A DNA stretch of 64,000 bases from Sulfurospirillum tamanense (GTDB taxonomy: Bacteria; Campylobacterota; Campylobacteria; Campylobacterales; Campylobacteraceae). Both the position numbers and the translations under genes were made by a program. Positions 50,045 through 60,489 of the stretch are shown one piece after another. The DNA lies in contig NZ_JAFHKK010000005.1 in the NCBI RefSeq assembly GCF_016937535.1, positions 1 to 64,000 of the forward strand. The letters are read 5' to 3'. Below the pieces are notes generated by a model, which was given only the letters and a program-made list of their open reading frames with translations, was not told the origin of the DNA and did no database searches. How positions within the stretch are numbered: the stretch's first letter is position 1; every line of letters starts with the position of its first letter.

Positions 50045-52021
50045 GTGGCGCTTTTTGACCTCCAAAGCCCTTTTGAGCCCGCCGGCGACCAACCCCAAGC
50101 TATCGATAAACTCACCGCCTCCATTCTTAACAAAAACCCTTATCAAACCCTTGTCGGTGTCACAGGCAGTGGCAAGACGTTCACTATGGCCAACATCATC
50201 AAAACCCTCAAACGCCCCACGCTCATCATGACCCACAACAAAACCCTCGCGGCGCAACTTTACAGCGAATTTAAGGGCTTTTTTCCCAACAACCATGTGG
50301 AGTATTTTATCTCGTACTACGACTATTATCAGCCCGAAGCCTACATCCCCAGACAAGATTTATTCATCGAAAAAGACAGCTCCATCAACGCCGAACTAGA
50401 ACGTTTGCGGCTTTCTGCTACCGCTTCGTTACTTAGCTACGATGATGTCATCTGCATCGCTTCGGTGTCTGCTAACTACGGCTTAGGAGACCCAAGCGAG
50501 TACAAAAGTATGGTACAAATCTTAGAACTAGGTCAAAGCATCAACCAAAAAGCGTTGTTATTGCGCCTTGTGGAGATGGGCTACACCCGCAACGACACCG
50601 TCTTTGACCGCGGGCATTTTCGTGTCAACGGGGACGTGGTACACATCTACCCTGCGTATAGCCAAGACGAAGCTTTTCGGGTAGAGTTTTTTGGGGATGA
50701 GATAGAGCGCATCGCTTACTACGAAGCCCTCACCAACACGCCCTTGCGCGAAACAGATAAAGTCATTCTCTATGCCGCCAATCAATTCATCGTCGGCCAA
50801 ACTAGGCTCGCCCAAGCGGTCAAGCAAATCGAAGAAGAGCTCGCCCTGCGCTTAGCCGAACTTGAAGCCCAAAACAAGCTGGTCGAATACCAACGCCTTA
50901 AACAACGGGTCGAGTTTGATTTGGAGATGATTCAAGCCACGGGTGCGTGCAAGGGCATCGAAAACTACGCCAGACACCTCACGGGCAAACAGCCTGGCGA
51001 AACGCCTTTTTCGCTCTTTGATTACTTTGAAGCCATGAACAAAGAGTATCTTGTCATCGTGGACGAGTCGCACGTGAGCTTGCCCCAGTTTCGAGGGATG
51101 TTTGCAGGAGACCGCAGCCGCAAAGAAGTCCTCGTGGAGTACGGGTTTCGCCTACCTAGTGCGCTAGATAACCGCCCGTTGATGTTTGATGAGTTTATCC
51201 ACAAAGCCCCTGCGTATCTGTTTGTTTCCGCCACGCCCGCTCCTTTGGAGCTCGAACTCTCACAAGGCAATGTCGCGCACCAAATCATCCGCCCCACAGG
51301 GCTTTTAGACCCCACTATTGAAATCTGCGAAAGTTCCAATCAAGTAGAAGTCCTTCACGACCGTGCCAAAGCCGTCATCGCCAAAAACGAGCGCGTACTC
51401 GTGACGGTGCTCACTAAAAAAATGGCTGAAGAATTAAGCCGTTACTACCTCGAACTGGGCCTCAAAGTCAAGTACATGCACTCAGACATCGACGCCATTG
51501 AGCGCAACCAAATCATCCGTGGGCTTCGCCAAGGGGATTTTGACATGCTCATTGGCATCAACCTTTTGCGCGAAGGACTTGACCTCCCTGAAGTCTCTCT
51601 CATCGCCGTACTGGACGCCGACAAAGAAGGGTTTTTGCGCAGTGAAACGAGTTTGGTGCAAACCATGGGCCGTGCCGCGCGCAATGTCAACGGCCACGTC
51701 ATTCTCTTTGCTTCCAAAATCACAGGCTCCATGCAACGGGCCATCGACCTCACCACACAACGCCGCGACAAACAGCGTGCCTTCAACGAAAAACACGGTA
51801 TCTCACCCAAGAGCACCCTGCGCAAACTAGACGAAAACTTGCGCGTCGAAGACCAAGGCGAGCTGGCCTCACGCCACAAAAACATCGACAAGCTCCCCGC
51901 CAGTGAACGGCAAAAAATCATCAAAGAACTCAGCGCCAAAATGCACGCGGCTGCCAAAGAGTTGGAGTTTGAAAAAGCCGCCGCGTTGCGGGATGAGATT
52001 ATGAAACTGCGCAAATTATAG
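50045..52021 (+). CDS. uvrB: Excinuclease ABC subunit UvrB
   Basis: The 658-residue protein verifies DNA damage in nucleotide excision repair. It shows Walker [10 protein letters not shown], the beta-hairpin region [12 protein letters not shown], the helicase motif [10 protein letters not shown] and the C-terminal UVR coiled coil [21 protein letters not shown] that binds UvrC. GTG is the start. A TATAAT at 49997-50002 inside GGATATAAT fits its promoter. The palindrome at 52024 follows the stop directly. Confidence 0.98.
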   Translation: MALFDLQSPFEPAGDQPQAIDKLTASILNKNPYQTLVGVTGSGKTFTMANIIKTLKRPTLIMTHNKTLAAQLYSEFKGFFPNNHVEYFISYYDYYQPEAYIPRQDLFIEKDSSINAELERLRLSATASLLSYDDVICIASVSANYGLGDPSEYKSMVQILELGQSINQKALLLRLVEMGYTRNDTVFDRGHFRVNGDVVHIYPAYSQDEAFRVEFFGDEIERIAYYEALTNTPLRETDKVILYAANQFIVGQTRLAQAVKQIEEELALRLAELEAQNKLVEYQRLKQRVEFDLEMIQATGACKGIENYARHLTGKQPGETPFSLFDYFEAMNKEYLVIVDESHVSLPQFRGMFAGDRSRKEVLVEYGFRLPSALDNRPLMFDEFIHKAPAYLFVSATPAPLELELSQGNVAHQIIRPTGLLDPTIEICESSNQVEVLHDRAKAVIAKNERVLVTVLTKKMAEELSRYYLELGLKVKYMHSDIDAIERNQIIRGLRQGDFDMLIGINLLREGLDLPEVSLIAVLDADKEGFLRSETSLVQTMGRAARNVNGHVILFASKITGSMQRAIDLTTQRRDKQRAFNEKHGISPKSTLRKLDENLRVEDQGELASRHKNIDKLPASERQKIIKELSAKMHAAAKELEFEKAAALRDEIMKLRKL

Positions 52022-52106
52022 GCTTACATGTAACCTTTTTATTATCCTTTTTTGGATATAATCAGCCACTTTTTACAGGTAGATTTTTCGCATAAAAGGG
52101 GAAACC

Positions 52107-54212
52107 ATGGCTGTTTCACTTAACGACCCATCCTTGTACATCAACCGAGAACTTTCGTGGTTGCGCTTTAACACGCGTGTGCTTCGCGAATCCGAAAAAA
52201 CCTCTCTACCCCTTTTGGAACGGCTTAAGTTTTTAGCCATTTATGCTACCAACTTGGACGAATTTTACATGATTCGCATTGCAGGTCTTAAACAACTCTT
52301 TGCTGCTGGCATTGTCGCCACTGGTGCGGATGAGCAAGCTCCCTTGGACCAATTACGCGAAATCAGGCGTTATTTGGCTGAAGAAAAAGAGATTTTAGAG
52401 AGCAGCTACCACAGCATCGTCAAAGGACTCGAGGGAGAAAATTTACTCATTCGATTTTACGAAGAGTTGGATGAAAGCTACAAAATCAAAGCAGATGAAT
52501 TCTTTTTCTCCAATATCCTGCCCGTCATCGTGCCCATTGCTGTGGATGCAACACACCCTTTTCCACACCTTAACAACCTTAGCTTTTCCGTAGCGGTTAA
52601 ACTCCAAGACAAAGACCGTCCCGAGACAAATAAATACGGCATGATCCGCATCCCGCGCGTTTTGCCCCGCTTTTACCAAGTGGCCGACAACGTCTACGTG
52701 CCCATCGAATCCATCGTGCACCAACATGCCGAAGAGATTTTCCCAGGCTACCAACTCATCTCTTCCGCACCTTTTCGCGTCACACGCAACGCGGACATGG
52801 TCATCGAAGAAGAAGAAGCGGATGATTTTATGATGATTTTAGAACAAGGGTTAAAAATGCGCCGCAAAGGGGCGTTTGTACGCTTGCAGATTGAAAAAGA
52901 CGCCGATCCTGACATCATCGAATTTCTCAATTCTCACATGAAAATCTTCCCCAAAGACATCTACAGCTATGGCATGCCCTTAAACCTTCCTGCCTTGTTT
53001 CAGATTGTGGGCAACAAAGACTTTTCGCACCTCAACACCCCACCAAACTCCCCCAAAACACTGCCACCTTTTAGCAGTAGTGAGCCGGTGTTTAACGTCA
53101 TTGAGCGGGGAGATGTGTTGCTTGCTCACCCCTATGAAAGCTTTGACCCCATCACCCGCATGATTAAAGAAGCGGCCAAAGACCCCAAGGTTATCTCTAT
53201 CCGCATGACCCTTTACCGCGTGGAAAAAAACTCGCAAATCATCCAATCCCTCATCGACGCGGCCAGTGAAGGGAAACAAGTTACTGTAATGGTCGAACTC
53301 AAAGCGCGCTTTGATGAGGAAAACAACCTCCACTGGGCCAAAGAGCTTGAAAGTGCGGGGGCGCATGTGATTTACGGTATCACAGGCTTTAAAGTCCACG
53401 CCAAAGTCACTCAAATCATTCGCCAGATTGATGGAAAACTCAGGTTCTACATGCATTTTGGCACAGGCAATTACAACGCTAGTACCGCCAAAATCTACAC
53501 AGATGTGAGTTTCTTTACATGTAAAGAAGAGTTCGCCAAAGACTCCACGGCATTTTTTCACATCCTCTCTGGTTTTTCCAAAAACCGCAAGCTTGACACC
53601 CTCTCCATGTCACCCATGCAAATCAAAAACCGCATCATCGCCATGATAAACCACGAAGCCACCTTGGGAAGCGAAGGCCATATCATCGCCAAAATGAACT
53701 CTTTGGTTGACCCTGATGTTATTAAGGCTCTTTATAACGCTTCGGCCCAAGGAACAAAAATTCAACTCATTGTGCGTGGCATTTGCTGTTTGCGCCCAGG
53801 GGTTGAGGGAGTGAGTGAAACCATTGAAGTCAAGTCCATCATCGGCAAATACCTCGAACATGCGCGCATCTTTTTCTTTAAAAATGCGCCGGTGCAAACC
53901 TACATCTCTAGTGCTGATTGGATGCCACGAAACCTTGAACGTCGCCTAGAGCTCATGACTCCCATCATGGAGCCCGCCTTGCGCCAAAAGATTTATGAGG
54001 TGTTACAACTCCAACTTAACGACAATGCTCTTAGTTGGTATTTGGGAGCAGACGGAGAGTACAGCAAACCCGAACTTGCTGAAGATGCCAAAGTGATTGA
54101 CAACCATCAGATTTTGGAAGATTACATCAACCGCATCTATAAAACTGTCAAGAAAGATGCCAGCTCTTCTAAGATTGACCAACTCACCAGAAAGCTATTT
54201 AAGGAGAGTTAA
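52107..54212 (+). CDS. ppk: Polyphosphate kinase 1
   Basis: The 701-residue enzyme polymerises ATP gamma-phosphate into polyphosphate. It has the start [16 protein letters not shown] and [15 protein letters not shown], the phospholipase-D-like catalytic domains, the phospho-histidine in KVHAKVTQI, and [22 protein letters not shown]. The promoter has GGATATAAT (TATAAT 52057-52062), the same arrangement as uvrB. The ATG of the next gene overlaps its stop as TAATG. Confidence 0.97.
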   Translation: MAVSLNDPSLYINRELSWLRFNTRVLRESEKTSLPLLERLKFLAIYATNLDEFYMIRIAGLKQLFAAGIVATGADEQAPLDQLREIRRYLAEEKEILESSYHSIVKGLEGENLLIRFYEELDESYKIKADEFFFSNILPVIVPIAVDATHPFPHLNNLSFSVAVKLQDKDRPETNKYGMIRIPRVLPRFYQVADNVYVPIESIVHQHAEEIFPGYQLISSAPFRVTRNADMVIEEEEADDFMMILEQGLKMRRKGAFVRLQIEKDADPDIIEFLNSHMKIFPKDIYSYGMPLNLPALFQIVGNKDFSHLNTPPNSPKTLPPFSSSEPVFNVIERGDVLLAHPYESFDPITRMIKEAAKDPKVISIRMTLYRVEKNSQIIQSLIDAASEGKQVTVMVELKARFDEENNLHWAKELESAGAHVIYGITGFKVHAKVTQIIRQIDGKLRFYMHFGTGNYNASTAKIYTDVSFFTCKEEFAKDSTAFFHILSGFSKNRKLDTLSMSPMQIKNRIIAMINHEATLGSEGHIIAKMNSLVDPDVIKALYNASAQGTKIQLIVRGICCLRPGVEGVSETIEVKSIIGKYLEHARIFFFKNAPVQTYISSADWMPRNLERRLELMTPIMEPALRQKIYEVLQLQLNDNALSWYLGADGEYSKPELAEDAKVIDNHQILEDYINRIYKTVKKDASSSKIDQLTRKLFKES

Positions 54213-54742
54213 TGCGCTTGCCTTTTGAGGGTATTTCACCTGCTGTGCATCCAAGTGTTTTTGTGGCACCAAGTGCAGACATCATTGGTGATGTGACCAT
54301 CGGAGAAGATAGCTCTGTGTGGTTTAACTGTGTATTGCGGGGTGATGTGCACCGCATTGTCATTGGCAAACGGTGCAGCATCCAAGACCTCTCCATGCTC
54401 CATGTTACCCACTTTACCTTGCCAGACAAAAGCGACGGAAGCCCTACAATCCTAGGAGACGACATCACCGTTGGGCACCGTGTCATGCTACACGGTTGCA
54501 CCATCGAAGATGGGTGTCTCATTGGCATGAGTGCGACTATTTTAGACAATGCGCGCATTGGCAAAGAATCCATTGTGGGCGCGGGAGCATTGGTAACCAA
54601 AAACCAAGTGTTTCCACCCCGCTCCCTCATCCTTGGCACTCCTGCTAAATGGGTGCGCGAGCTTACCGATGAGGAAGTCGCGGGGCTTTACGCTTCAGCA
54701 CACCGTTATGTGGCTTTCAAAAACCGCTATAAGATGGATTAG
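54212..54742 (+). CDS. Gamma-carbonic-anhydrase-like hexapeptide-repeat protein
   Basis: The 176-residue left-handed beta-helix protein has repeats such as ADIIGDVTIGEDSSVW and the metal-binding histidine layout HRI, HVTHF and GHRVMLHG of the gamma-carbonic anhydrase or YrdA group. Carbonic anhydrase activity is uncertain in such short forms. It is coupled to ppk by a one-base overlap and converges with the exonuclease gene by four bases. Confidence 0.9.
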   Translation: MRLPFEGISPAVHPSVFVAPSADIIGDVTIGEDSSVWFNCVLRGDVHRIVIGKRCSIQDLSMLHVTHFTLPDKSDGSPTILGDDITVGHRVMLHGCTIEDGCLIGMSATILDNARIGKESIVGAGALVTKNQVFPPRSLILGTPAKWVRELTDEEVAGLYASAHRYVAFKNRYKMD

Positions 54743-55521
54743 GTTTTTTTGGGTTTGATTTTGCGTTTTTTGGGATTGGGTTTACTAAAATAGATCAAAT
54801 CTTCTGCGGTGCACACCTCTGGGGGCAACTGTTCCAAAGAGGTTAAAAAAATCTCTGCAGCACTCTTGGCGTCTGCTAAGGCACGGTGCCGCCCCTCTTC
54901 CTTAATACCAAGCATCCCTTTAAGAAAATCCAATCCATACCGCTCAGACTCGATGGTTTTTTGCGCAAGATCAATGGTACAAAGCTTGCGGTTAAGCATC
55001 GGTCCAAACCCTTGTTGTTCAAAAGAGGTGGAAAGAAAATAGTAATCAAACCCGACGTTATGGGCTACAAACACCGCGTCGCCCAAAAAAAGTCGAAAAG
55101 CCTCCAGCACACTTCCCAAAGAAGGCGCGTCACTTACATCTTCCAAAGAGATGCCCGTCAGGGTTTCAATGGCAGGAGGAATCTCTTTGGTGTGCACCAA
55201 AGATTCAAAACGCCCCACTTCTACTTGCCCCTCTAACATCACGGCACCCACTTCAATCACTTGACCCTTGGCAGGGTCACTCGCGTTGCATTCAATGTCT
55301 ACTACACAATACCGTTGGGCCTCATAGGGGGTTAAGCGTGTGCTCAGTGTGACGTGGGTTTCGCTGGTGTGAATCAGCGGCAACCCCAAAAGGCGCAACT
55401 GGTCCAAATCTCCCGCATCGCACATCTCCAATGCTTCAATAGTGCAGAGCCTAAAAGCGACTTCGCATAAAGACAAGCTCTCTTTAGCTAACTGCATTGC
55501 CACACGGTCAAATCGCCTCAC
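54739..55521 (-). CDS. DnaQ-like 3'-5' exonuclease
   Basis: The 260-residue protein has an N-terminal region (about 1-70) and a DEDDh exonuclease domain: VVDIECNASDPAKGQVIEVGAV, ETLTGISLEDV, FVAHNVGFDYYFL and HRALADAKSAAEIF. The C-terminal tail is lysine-rich (PNPKKRKIKPKKT) and could bind nucleic acid. It overlaps trpF by four bases on the same strand. It could be a proofreading epsilon subunit or a stand-alone enzyme; the position does not decide. Confidence 0.9.
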   Translation of the reverse strand: MRRFDRVAMQLAKESLSLCEVAFRLCTIEALEMCDAGDLDQLRLLGLPLIHTSETHVTLSTRLTPYEAQRYCVVDIECNASDPAKGQVIEVGAVMLEGQVEVGRFESLVHTKEIPPAIETLTGISLEDVSDAPSLGSVLEAFRLFLGDAVFVAHNVGFDYYFLSTSFEQQGFGPMLNRKLCTIDLAQKTIESERYGLDFLKGMLGIKEEGRHRALADAKSAAEIFLTSLEQLPPEVCTAEDLIYFSKPNPKKRKIKPKKT

Positions 55522-56108
55522 GCGTTGGCTTCTTGTAAAAATTTAGCCATCTTTTCGTAAGATTTTTTTCCCTTGGTTTCTTCCACGCCACTGCTTACAT
55601 CGTACCCATAAAAACCAAATGGGCGCAATGCTTTTAAGTGCTCGGGCTCCAGTCCTCCTGCGAGAATCATTTTGGAGCAATCCATGCCCTCAAACCAGTT
55701 TTCCTCAATGCGCTTTCCCTTGCCCCCATACCCTTCCACAAAAGCATCTACTAGGCGGTATTGGCCACAAAAACGCGTCAAATCTTCTTTACATGTAACG
55801 CGTACTACAGGCAAGTAAGGCACATCAAGTGCCGCGTAAAACACTTCTGAGGCATCCCAATGAATCTGCGCCAAAGTAAGCTTGGCTTCTTTACATGTAA
55901 GGTTCACCGTATCTGCTTCCGTGTTTACAAAAAGGCCAACTTTTTCCACAAAAGGAGGAAGTTTGGCAATAATCTGCGCCGCTATTTCAGGGGCGATAAA
56001 CCGAGAAGAAGGCGGATAAAACACAAACCCAAGAGCGTCTGCACCAAGGGAAATGGCCGCAAGTGCATCTTCAAGATTAGTAATGCCACAAATTTTAACG
56101 CGCGGCAT
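55518..56108 (-). CDS. trpF: Phosphoribosylanthranilate isomerase
   Basis: The 196-residue TIM-barrel enzyme acts in tryptophan synthesis. It begins PRVKICGITNLEDAL, has LGFVFYPPSSR, and ends with ILAGGLEPEHL and GYDVSSGVE. The ATG at 56108 is one base after the rpe stop. It lies apart from other trp genes and is cotranscribed with rpe and the exonuclease. Two TTACATGTAA copies encode VTCKE and LTCKE. Confidence 0.96.
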   Translation of the reverse strand: MPRVKICGITNLEDALAAISLGADALGFVFYPPSSRFIAPEIAAQIIAKLPPFVEKVGLFVNTEADTVNLTCKEAKLTLAQIHWDASEVFYAALDVPYLPVVRVTCKEDLTRFCGQYRLVDAFVEGYGGKGKRIEENWFEGMDCSKMILAGGLEPEHLKALRPFGFYGYDVSSGVEETKGKKSYEKMAKFLQEANA

Positions 56109-56109
56109 G

Positions 56110-56751
56110 TTAGACTTTAAGTGAAGCAATCGCGTGGGCATAATCCTCTGAACCAAAGACATAATTACCCGCCACCACAATGTCCACACCCGCTTCATCC
56201 AAATCACGCACATTCAATCCATTTACGCCACCATCTACCTCAATGAGCACTTTAGCCTCACGGGCGTCAATCATCGCGCGAAGGCGTTTGGCTTTTTCCA
56301 AGACACTGGGGATAAACTGCTGCCCTCCAAACCCTGGATTAACACTCATTAAAAGCACCATGTCAATTTCATCAAGCAAAAATTCGATGGCTTCTGGAGG
56401 CGTATGCGGGTTAAGGGTGAGTGCTGGAGAAATCCCATAGCTTCGGATTTTTTGAATCAAGCGATGAGGGTGCTTTTCCTCTTCAATATGAAAAGAGATG
56501 AATTTAGGCTTCAAGGGCGCAAACAAGTCTACAAAAAAGGTGTTGTTTTGCACCATGAGATGAATATCCAAGGGCTTTGTTGCCGCTTTTGCCACGGCCG
56601 AAACCACCACTGGCCCGATGGTCAAATTAGGTACAAAATGGCCATCCATTACGTCTACATGTACAAGGTCACATCCCCCCTCACAAATAGCTTTTATCTC
56701 TTCATCTAATCTTCCAAAATCTGCTGAAAGAATACTGGGTGCTACGTACAT
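56110..56751 (-). CDS. rpe: Ribulose-phosphate 3-epimerase
   Basis: The 213-residue enzyme interconverts ribulose 5-phosphate and xylulose 5-phosphate. Its motifs are APSILSADFGRLDEEI, HVDVMDGHFVPNLTIG, SVNPGFGGQQFIP and EVDGGVNG. It supplies pentose phosphates, and with trpF downstream shares the phosphoribosyl theme only loosely. It follows the CheX-like gene by eight bases on the same strand. Confidence 0.97.
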   Translation of the reverse strand: MYVAPSILSADFGRLDEEIKAICEGGCDLVHVDVMDGHFVPNLTIGPVVVSAVAKAATKPLDIHLMVQNNTFFVDLFAPLKPKFISFHIEEEKHPHRLIQKIRSYGISPALTLNPHTPPEAIEFLLDEIDMVLLMSVNPGFGGQQFIPSVLEKAKRLRAMIDAREAKVLIEVDGGVNGLNVRDLDEAGVDIVVAGNYVFGSEDYAHAIASLKV

Positions 56752-56759
56752 ACTGCTCC

Positions 56760-58154
56760 TTATTTGGTTAAAAATAGCGTTAAAGGTTTTCCCTCGACGC
56801 GAAAATCCACTTGTGCGCCTCGTTTTTCTTTTTTGTGTTGAAAAATTTCTGCAACATTCACAAACGTGCGTGGCATAGTGATGTCAATTTTACACTGTTT
56901 TTTCAGCAACAGTTGCACAAATTTTCCCCCAATGATATTAACAAACTCACCAAGAGCATCCATCAACTCTTCGCGAGGGGCATTGGCGCTATCTTCAAGT
57001 AAAATTTGGCACGCTTTTCGCGCACTCTCTTCCTCAAAAATCACCACTAAAAGCCCGCTTAAATCCCCAAAAAAAGCCAATGCCACCCCCATCATAGAGT
57101 TGGTTTTTTCTAAAGTTAGGGGTTGAATCTTAAGGGCTTCTTTTTTGACTTCACACTGCATCATTACCTCGATGGTATGCATCGCTGTTTGCGTGATGGC
57201 CGGCAAAACCTCCACAAGTTGCTTGGTGATGTGTTGGGTTTTTTTGGTCGTAACAGCACCACCACCACCCTCTCCAAGCAAAGACTCATCTTCAAAAAAA
57301 CTTTTCATTGAATCGTACAGCAACACACCTGCATCTTCTAGCTCTTCGCGCAACGAATCAGCAATACTGCGGCGTGTCAACCCGCACACAGCGATGGTTG
57401 CCCCATGTTCTGCGCCTGCAGTAGAAAGGCGTGAGAGAAAATTTACCCCATGAACATTAATAGAGGAGACATTGTGGGCATTAAACAAGAAAAACAAAAA
57501 GCCCACTCGAAGAGAGTTTTCATGGTAACGCATGTCAAACTTCTCTGCCAACGTCGAATCGACAAAACTATTCAAACCATACACAATCACGTTGCCTTTG
57601 ATGTGTACTTGCAGGTGCCTTTCCGATGAACCAATGTAGGAGTTTGACACAGCCACTTCGTGCAAGGGTTTTTGCTCAGCAAAATCTTCTTTTGATTTAG
57701 CAACACTTGGCTTGTAGCCTCGTTCGTATAATTCTAAAACCAATTGGTTTTTTTGGTCAACATTATCATTGTACACAATGATTTTTTTGGTGTCGATATT
57801 TTCGCCCAAAGGAATCCCTGTAAACAGCGCCGCAATAGCATCGCTCTCAAACAAAGAAAAAGAGACTTTGTGTTGATACATCTCCAAGATGGTGTTGTAT
57901 TTTTTAAGGTTATAATCACAAAATCCTATAAGGGAACCTGTTTTTTCCTGCACTTGCTCCAATAATCCTACAATGGTCGTCAAACCGCGCTTGTTAAAAA
58001 AAACAACTTTTTTCAAAGAAATCAGCGCCGCTTCACAGCCTTTTTCGACCAAAAATTGAATATCTTGGGGCTCAATAATGACCTTAGCATTTTCCCCATC
58101 CAAAAACCCTTGTGGCGTAAAGATTGCCAGACCATTTTTAAGTGTAGGTCTCAT
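56760..58154 (-). CDS. CheX-domain chemotaxis-type protein with N-terminal STAS-like part
   Basis: The 464-residue protein has a front half with two STAS-like modules (GFLDGENAKVIIEPQDIQFLVEKG and VNFLSRLSTAGAEHGATIAVCGL) and a C-terminal CheX domain (about 310-430, with LDALGEFVNIIGGKFVQLLL). CheX-like domains are phosphatases of CheY-P or similar receivers. The ATG overlaps the HDOD gene stop as ATGA. Such a pair suggests a signalling module in chemotaxis or stress; the receiver is not in view. Confidence 0.7.
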   Translation of the reverse strand: MRPTLKNGLAIFTPQGFLDGENAKVIIEPQDIQFLVEKGCEAALISLKKVVFFNKRGLTTIVGLLEQVQEKTGSLIGFCDYNLKKYNTILEMYQHKVSFSLFESDAIAALFTGIPLGENIDTKKIIVYNDNVDQKNQLVLELYERGYKPSVAKSKEDFAEQKPLHEVAVSNSYIGSSERHLQVHIKGNVIVYGLNSFVDSTLAEKFDMRYHENSLRVGFLFFLFNAHNVSSINVHGVNFLSRLSTAGAEHGATIAVCGLTRRSIADSLREELEDAGVLLYDSMKSFFEDESLLGEGGGGAVTTKKTQHITKQLVEVLPAITQTAMHTIEVMMQCEVKKEALKIQPLTLEKTNSMMGVALAFFGDLSGLLVVIFEEESARKACQILLEDSANAPREELMDALGEFVNIIGGKFVQLLLKKQCKIDITMPRTFVNVAEIFQHKKEKRGAQVDFRVEGKPLTLFLTK

Positions 58155-58939
58155 GATTCAAGCTTTGAAATGCAGGTGTAAAAATCTGCAATCTGCTTCT
58201 CTTTGGCGTCGGTAGAAAATTCAAAAAAATCATTTAAACCGCACTTTACAAATACTTCACGGCTCAATTCGTATTGTAGCAACAGTTGCAAAAATACCAC
58301 GCGGTTATCGTCAGTTTTTGAGGTTTTTAGGTCTTTTAAAAATTGAATAATTTCTTCTGAAAGTTCCCACTTTTTGGCAATCATGCACGCTAAATCAAAA
58401 AATCCAAACCCTGTCATTCGCATTAAAATTGCCTCATAACTTAAGGCTTTTTGCGCTTGCAGTAAACGCAGGGTTTGCACATCGTGCTTAAAAATAGCCT
58501 CACATGCAGCAATGGCAGCAGGGATAATGGAAGCAACTTTGGAAATTTCCGGGTTCTTGCAATCAAGTTGGGCCATAACCCCTTCCCATTTGACAATGAG
58601 TTGCGCTTGAAGCTCTTGAAAGGTGCGTGAATCCAACGCAAAAACTTCCCAATTTTTTGGCATTAGCAAACGCGTGTAGTAACTGTAAAGAATTTGACGG
58701 GCACGAAAGAGCCCCAACACACCAAAAATCTGGCGCGCTTCTTTAATTTCTGAACGAAACCCAAAAATAGGTTTATTAACGATTTCGCGCAAATAAACCA
58801 AAAGGGCGTCATCTTGCGCCGCACAATCAGCGGCCTTAACCAAATCACCCTCTGAAAGCGCCTTAGAGCACGCTTTGACAATTTTGGGAATGGCAGGAAC
58901 TTGCGCAACATAATGATCAAGTGCAGCAGATGAAATCAT
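58151..58939 (-). CDS. HDOD-domain signalling protein
   Basis: The 262-residue protein fits the HDOD family: VPAIPKIVKACSKALSEG, then DDALLVYLREIVNKPIFGF and ARQIFGVLGLFRARQIL. HDOD domains are HD-like without catalytic metal residues and act in signal relay. It is translation-coupled to the CheX-like protein, so both probably work together. No partner kinase is next to it. Confidence 0.8.
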   Translation of the reverse strand: MISSAALDHYVAQVPAIPKIVKACSKALSEGDLVKAADCAAQDDALLVYLREIVNKPIFGFRSEIKEARQIFGVLGLFRARQILYSYYTRLLMPKNWEVFALDSRTFQELQAQLIVKWEGVMAQLDCKNPEISKVASIIPAAIAACEAIFKHDVQTLRLLQAQKALSYEAILMRMTGFGFFDLACMIAKKWELSEEIIQFLKDLKTSKTDDNRVVFLQLLLQYELSREVFVKCGLNDFFEFSTDAKEKQIADFYTCISKLES

Positions 58940-59130
58940 AAGCGACCCGCCTTTTTTAAAGGATGGCTCATGATAACACCCCTTTCATAAAAAGTCTCTA
59001 AATTTCGCCGAAACCTTTTACATGTAAAGAAAATTGTGGTACAATACGCGCCTTACTTGTACGAGGGGTTTTAAGTCAACCTTTTGCTTCCTTTTTGTAC
59101 AATACCCAAAATTTTACCAAGGACTCTCAC

Positions 59131-59319
59131 ATGGCAAGAAAATGTGCAATCACTGGCAAAGGCCCTATCGTTGGCAACAACGTTAGCCACGCCAACAATA
59201 AAACCAAGCGTCGCTTTCTTCCTAACCTCCGCACGATTCGTGTGATGTTAGAAGATGGTACAACACGCAAAATCAAAGTCGCAGCCTCCACGCTTCGCAC
59301 CATGAAGAAAAACGCGTAA
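59131..59319 (+). CDS. rpmB: 50S ribosomal protein L28
   Basis: The 62-residue protein starts [26 protein letters not shown] and has [10 protein letters not shown] and TLRTMKKN. It lacks the cysteine pairs of zinc-binding forms except for one early cysteine. AAGGA precedes the ATG at 59131. Two TACAAT boxes upstream (59040 and 59097) could be -10 elements. The potassium channel gene follows 27 bp downstream. Confidence 0.98.
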   Translation: MARKCAITGKGPIVGNNVSHANNKTKRRFLPNLRTIRVMLEDGTTRKIKVAASTLRTMKKNA

Positions 59320-59346
59320 CCCGCGTCTTCATGAGGAATCGCCCCC

Positions 59347-60489
59347 GTGCCGTCCGCGCCCAAGTTTGCGCATAAGCTGAAAAAATTCCTCAACTGGTCT
59401 GAAAAGGCCACACCTGAGATAAGTCTCAACACCGAACTTTACGAACAACTCCGCCCCTTTCGCGTCCCAATCATTTCTGTCGTTTTAGCGATGATGTTTG
59501 GGACACTGGGCTATGTCTTCATCGATGACATGTCCCTTTCTGACGCCGTTTACCAATCAGGCATTACCTTTACCACTGTTGGATTTGGCGAAATCGCTCC
59601 CATTTCTGAACTGGGTCGTCTTTTTACAGTGACGCTCATTATCATCGGATTTGGTGTGTTCTCTTTTTCCATCGGTGTTTTAGTTCAAGTCCTCAACAAG
59701 GGCGACCTCGTTCGCATCCTCAAGGAGCGCAGTATGCTGTACCGCATTGCACGACTCAAAAACCATTTTGTCATCTGCTACCACAATGAATTCACCATTC
59801 AACTTGCCAAGCAATTTCGCGAAAATCATGTGCCTTTTGTGGTCATCGACCCTAGCGACTCCTTCGCAAAAACGGCTCACCAATTCAAATATCCCTACTT
59901 TTTACAAGAAGAGCCCCATACGGAAATCGCTCTTTTGAAGTCTCACTTTTCTAGTGCAAAAGGAATGATTACGCTTAGTGAAAACATTGCAGATAACATC
60001 GCTCAAATTGCTTCAGCAAGACTCTATGAAAAAGAGCTAGGCCTTAGGCGACCCTATTTTATTATGGCCAATGCAAACAATGAGATTGATACTGAAAAAC
60101 TTAAAAAACTTGGCGCCGATGCGGTGGTTTCACCCACCAAGCTTGTAGCCCAACGCCTTAGTGCTATGAGTATTCGACCCGACATGGAAAATATGATTGA
60201 GACCTTTTTGTATCAGAAGAAAGCCGCCATTGACATGGAGGAAATCATCGTACCTGATCACTCTTGGATGCGCTTCAAAAAAATCAAAGAAGCGCATTTA
60301 CGGGATATTACCAATGTAAGTATTGTTGGTATTCGTGATGCAAAAGGGAAGTTTTCGCCTATGCCAAAAGGCGACACGCTCATTGGCACGGGCAGTAAGT
60401 TACTTGTCGTGGGAACAGCGGAAAGCATCCATGCCACCAAACGGATTATCCGAAAAAAAGAAAAACCTGAGGAATTAAAATATGTTTAA
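59347..60489 (+). CDS. Potassium channel with RCK/TrkA domains
   Basis: The 380-residue protein has two membrane helices (about 37-57 and 88-112) around the pore loop with the filter TTVGFGE. A TrkA-N domain (about 130-250, NHFVICYHNEFTIQLAKQF) and TrkA-C domain (about 285-370) follow. The usual GxGxxG nucleotide motif is replaced by CYHNEF, so ligand binding may differ. GTG at 59347 has GAGGA nine bases upstream. It overlaps argJ by eight bases. Confidence 0.9.
   Translation: MPSAPKFAHKLKKFLNWSEKATPEISLNTELYEQLRPFRVPIISVVLAMMFGTLGYVFIDDMSLSDAVYQSGITFTTVGFGEIAPISELGRLFTVTLIIIGFGVFSFSIGVLVQVLNKGDLVRILKERSMLYRIARLKNHFVICYHNEFTIQLAKQFRENHVPFVVIDPSDSFAKTAHQFKYPYFLQEEPHTEIALLKSHFSSAKGMITLSENIADNIAQIASARLYEKELGLRRPYFIMANANNEIDTEKLKKLGADAVVSPTKLVAQRLSAMSIRPDMENMIETFLYQKKAAIDMEEIIVPDHSWMRFKKIKEAHLRDITNVSIVGIRDAKGKFSPMPKGDTLIGTGSKLLVVGTAESIHATKRIIRKKEKPEELKYV

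Noticed and set aside
56645-56660. Further copies of the dispersed palindrome at about 31694 and 56650
   Set aside because: Only the core TACATGTA is kept; one or both outer positions differ, so they are not counted as exact.
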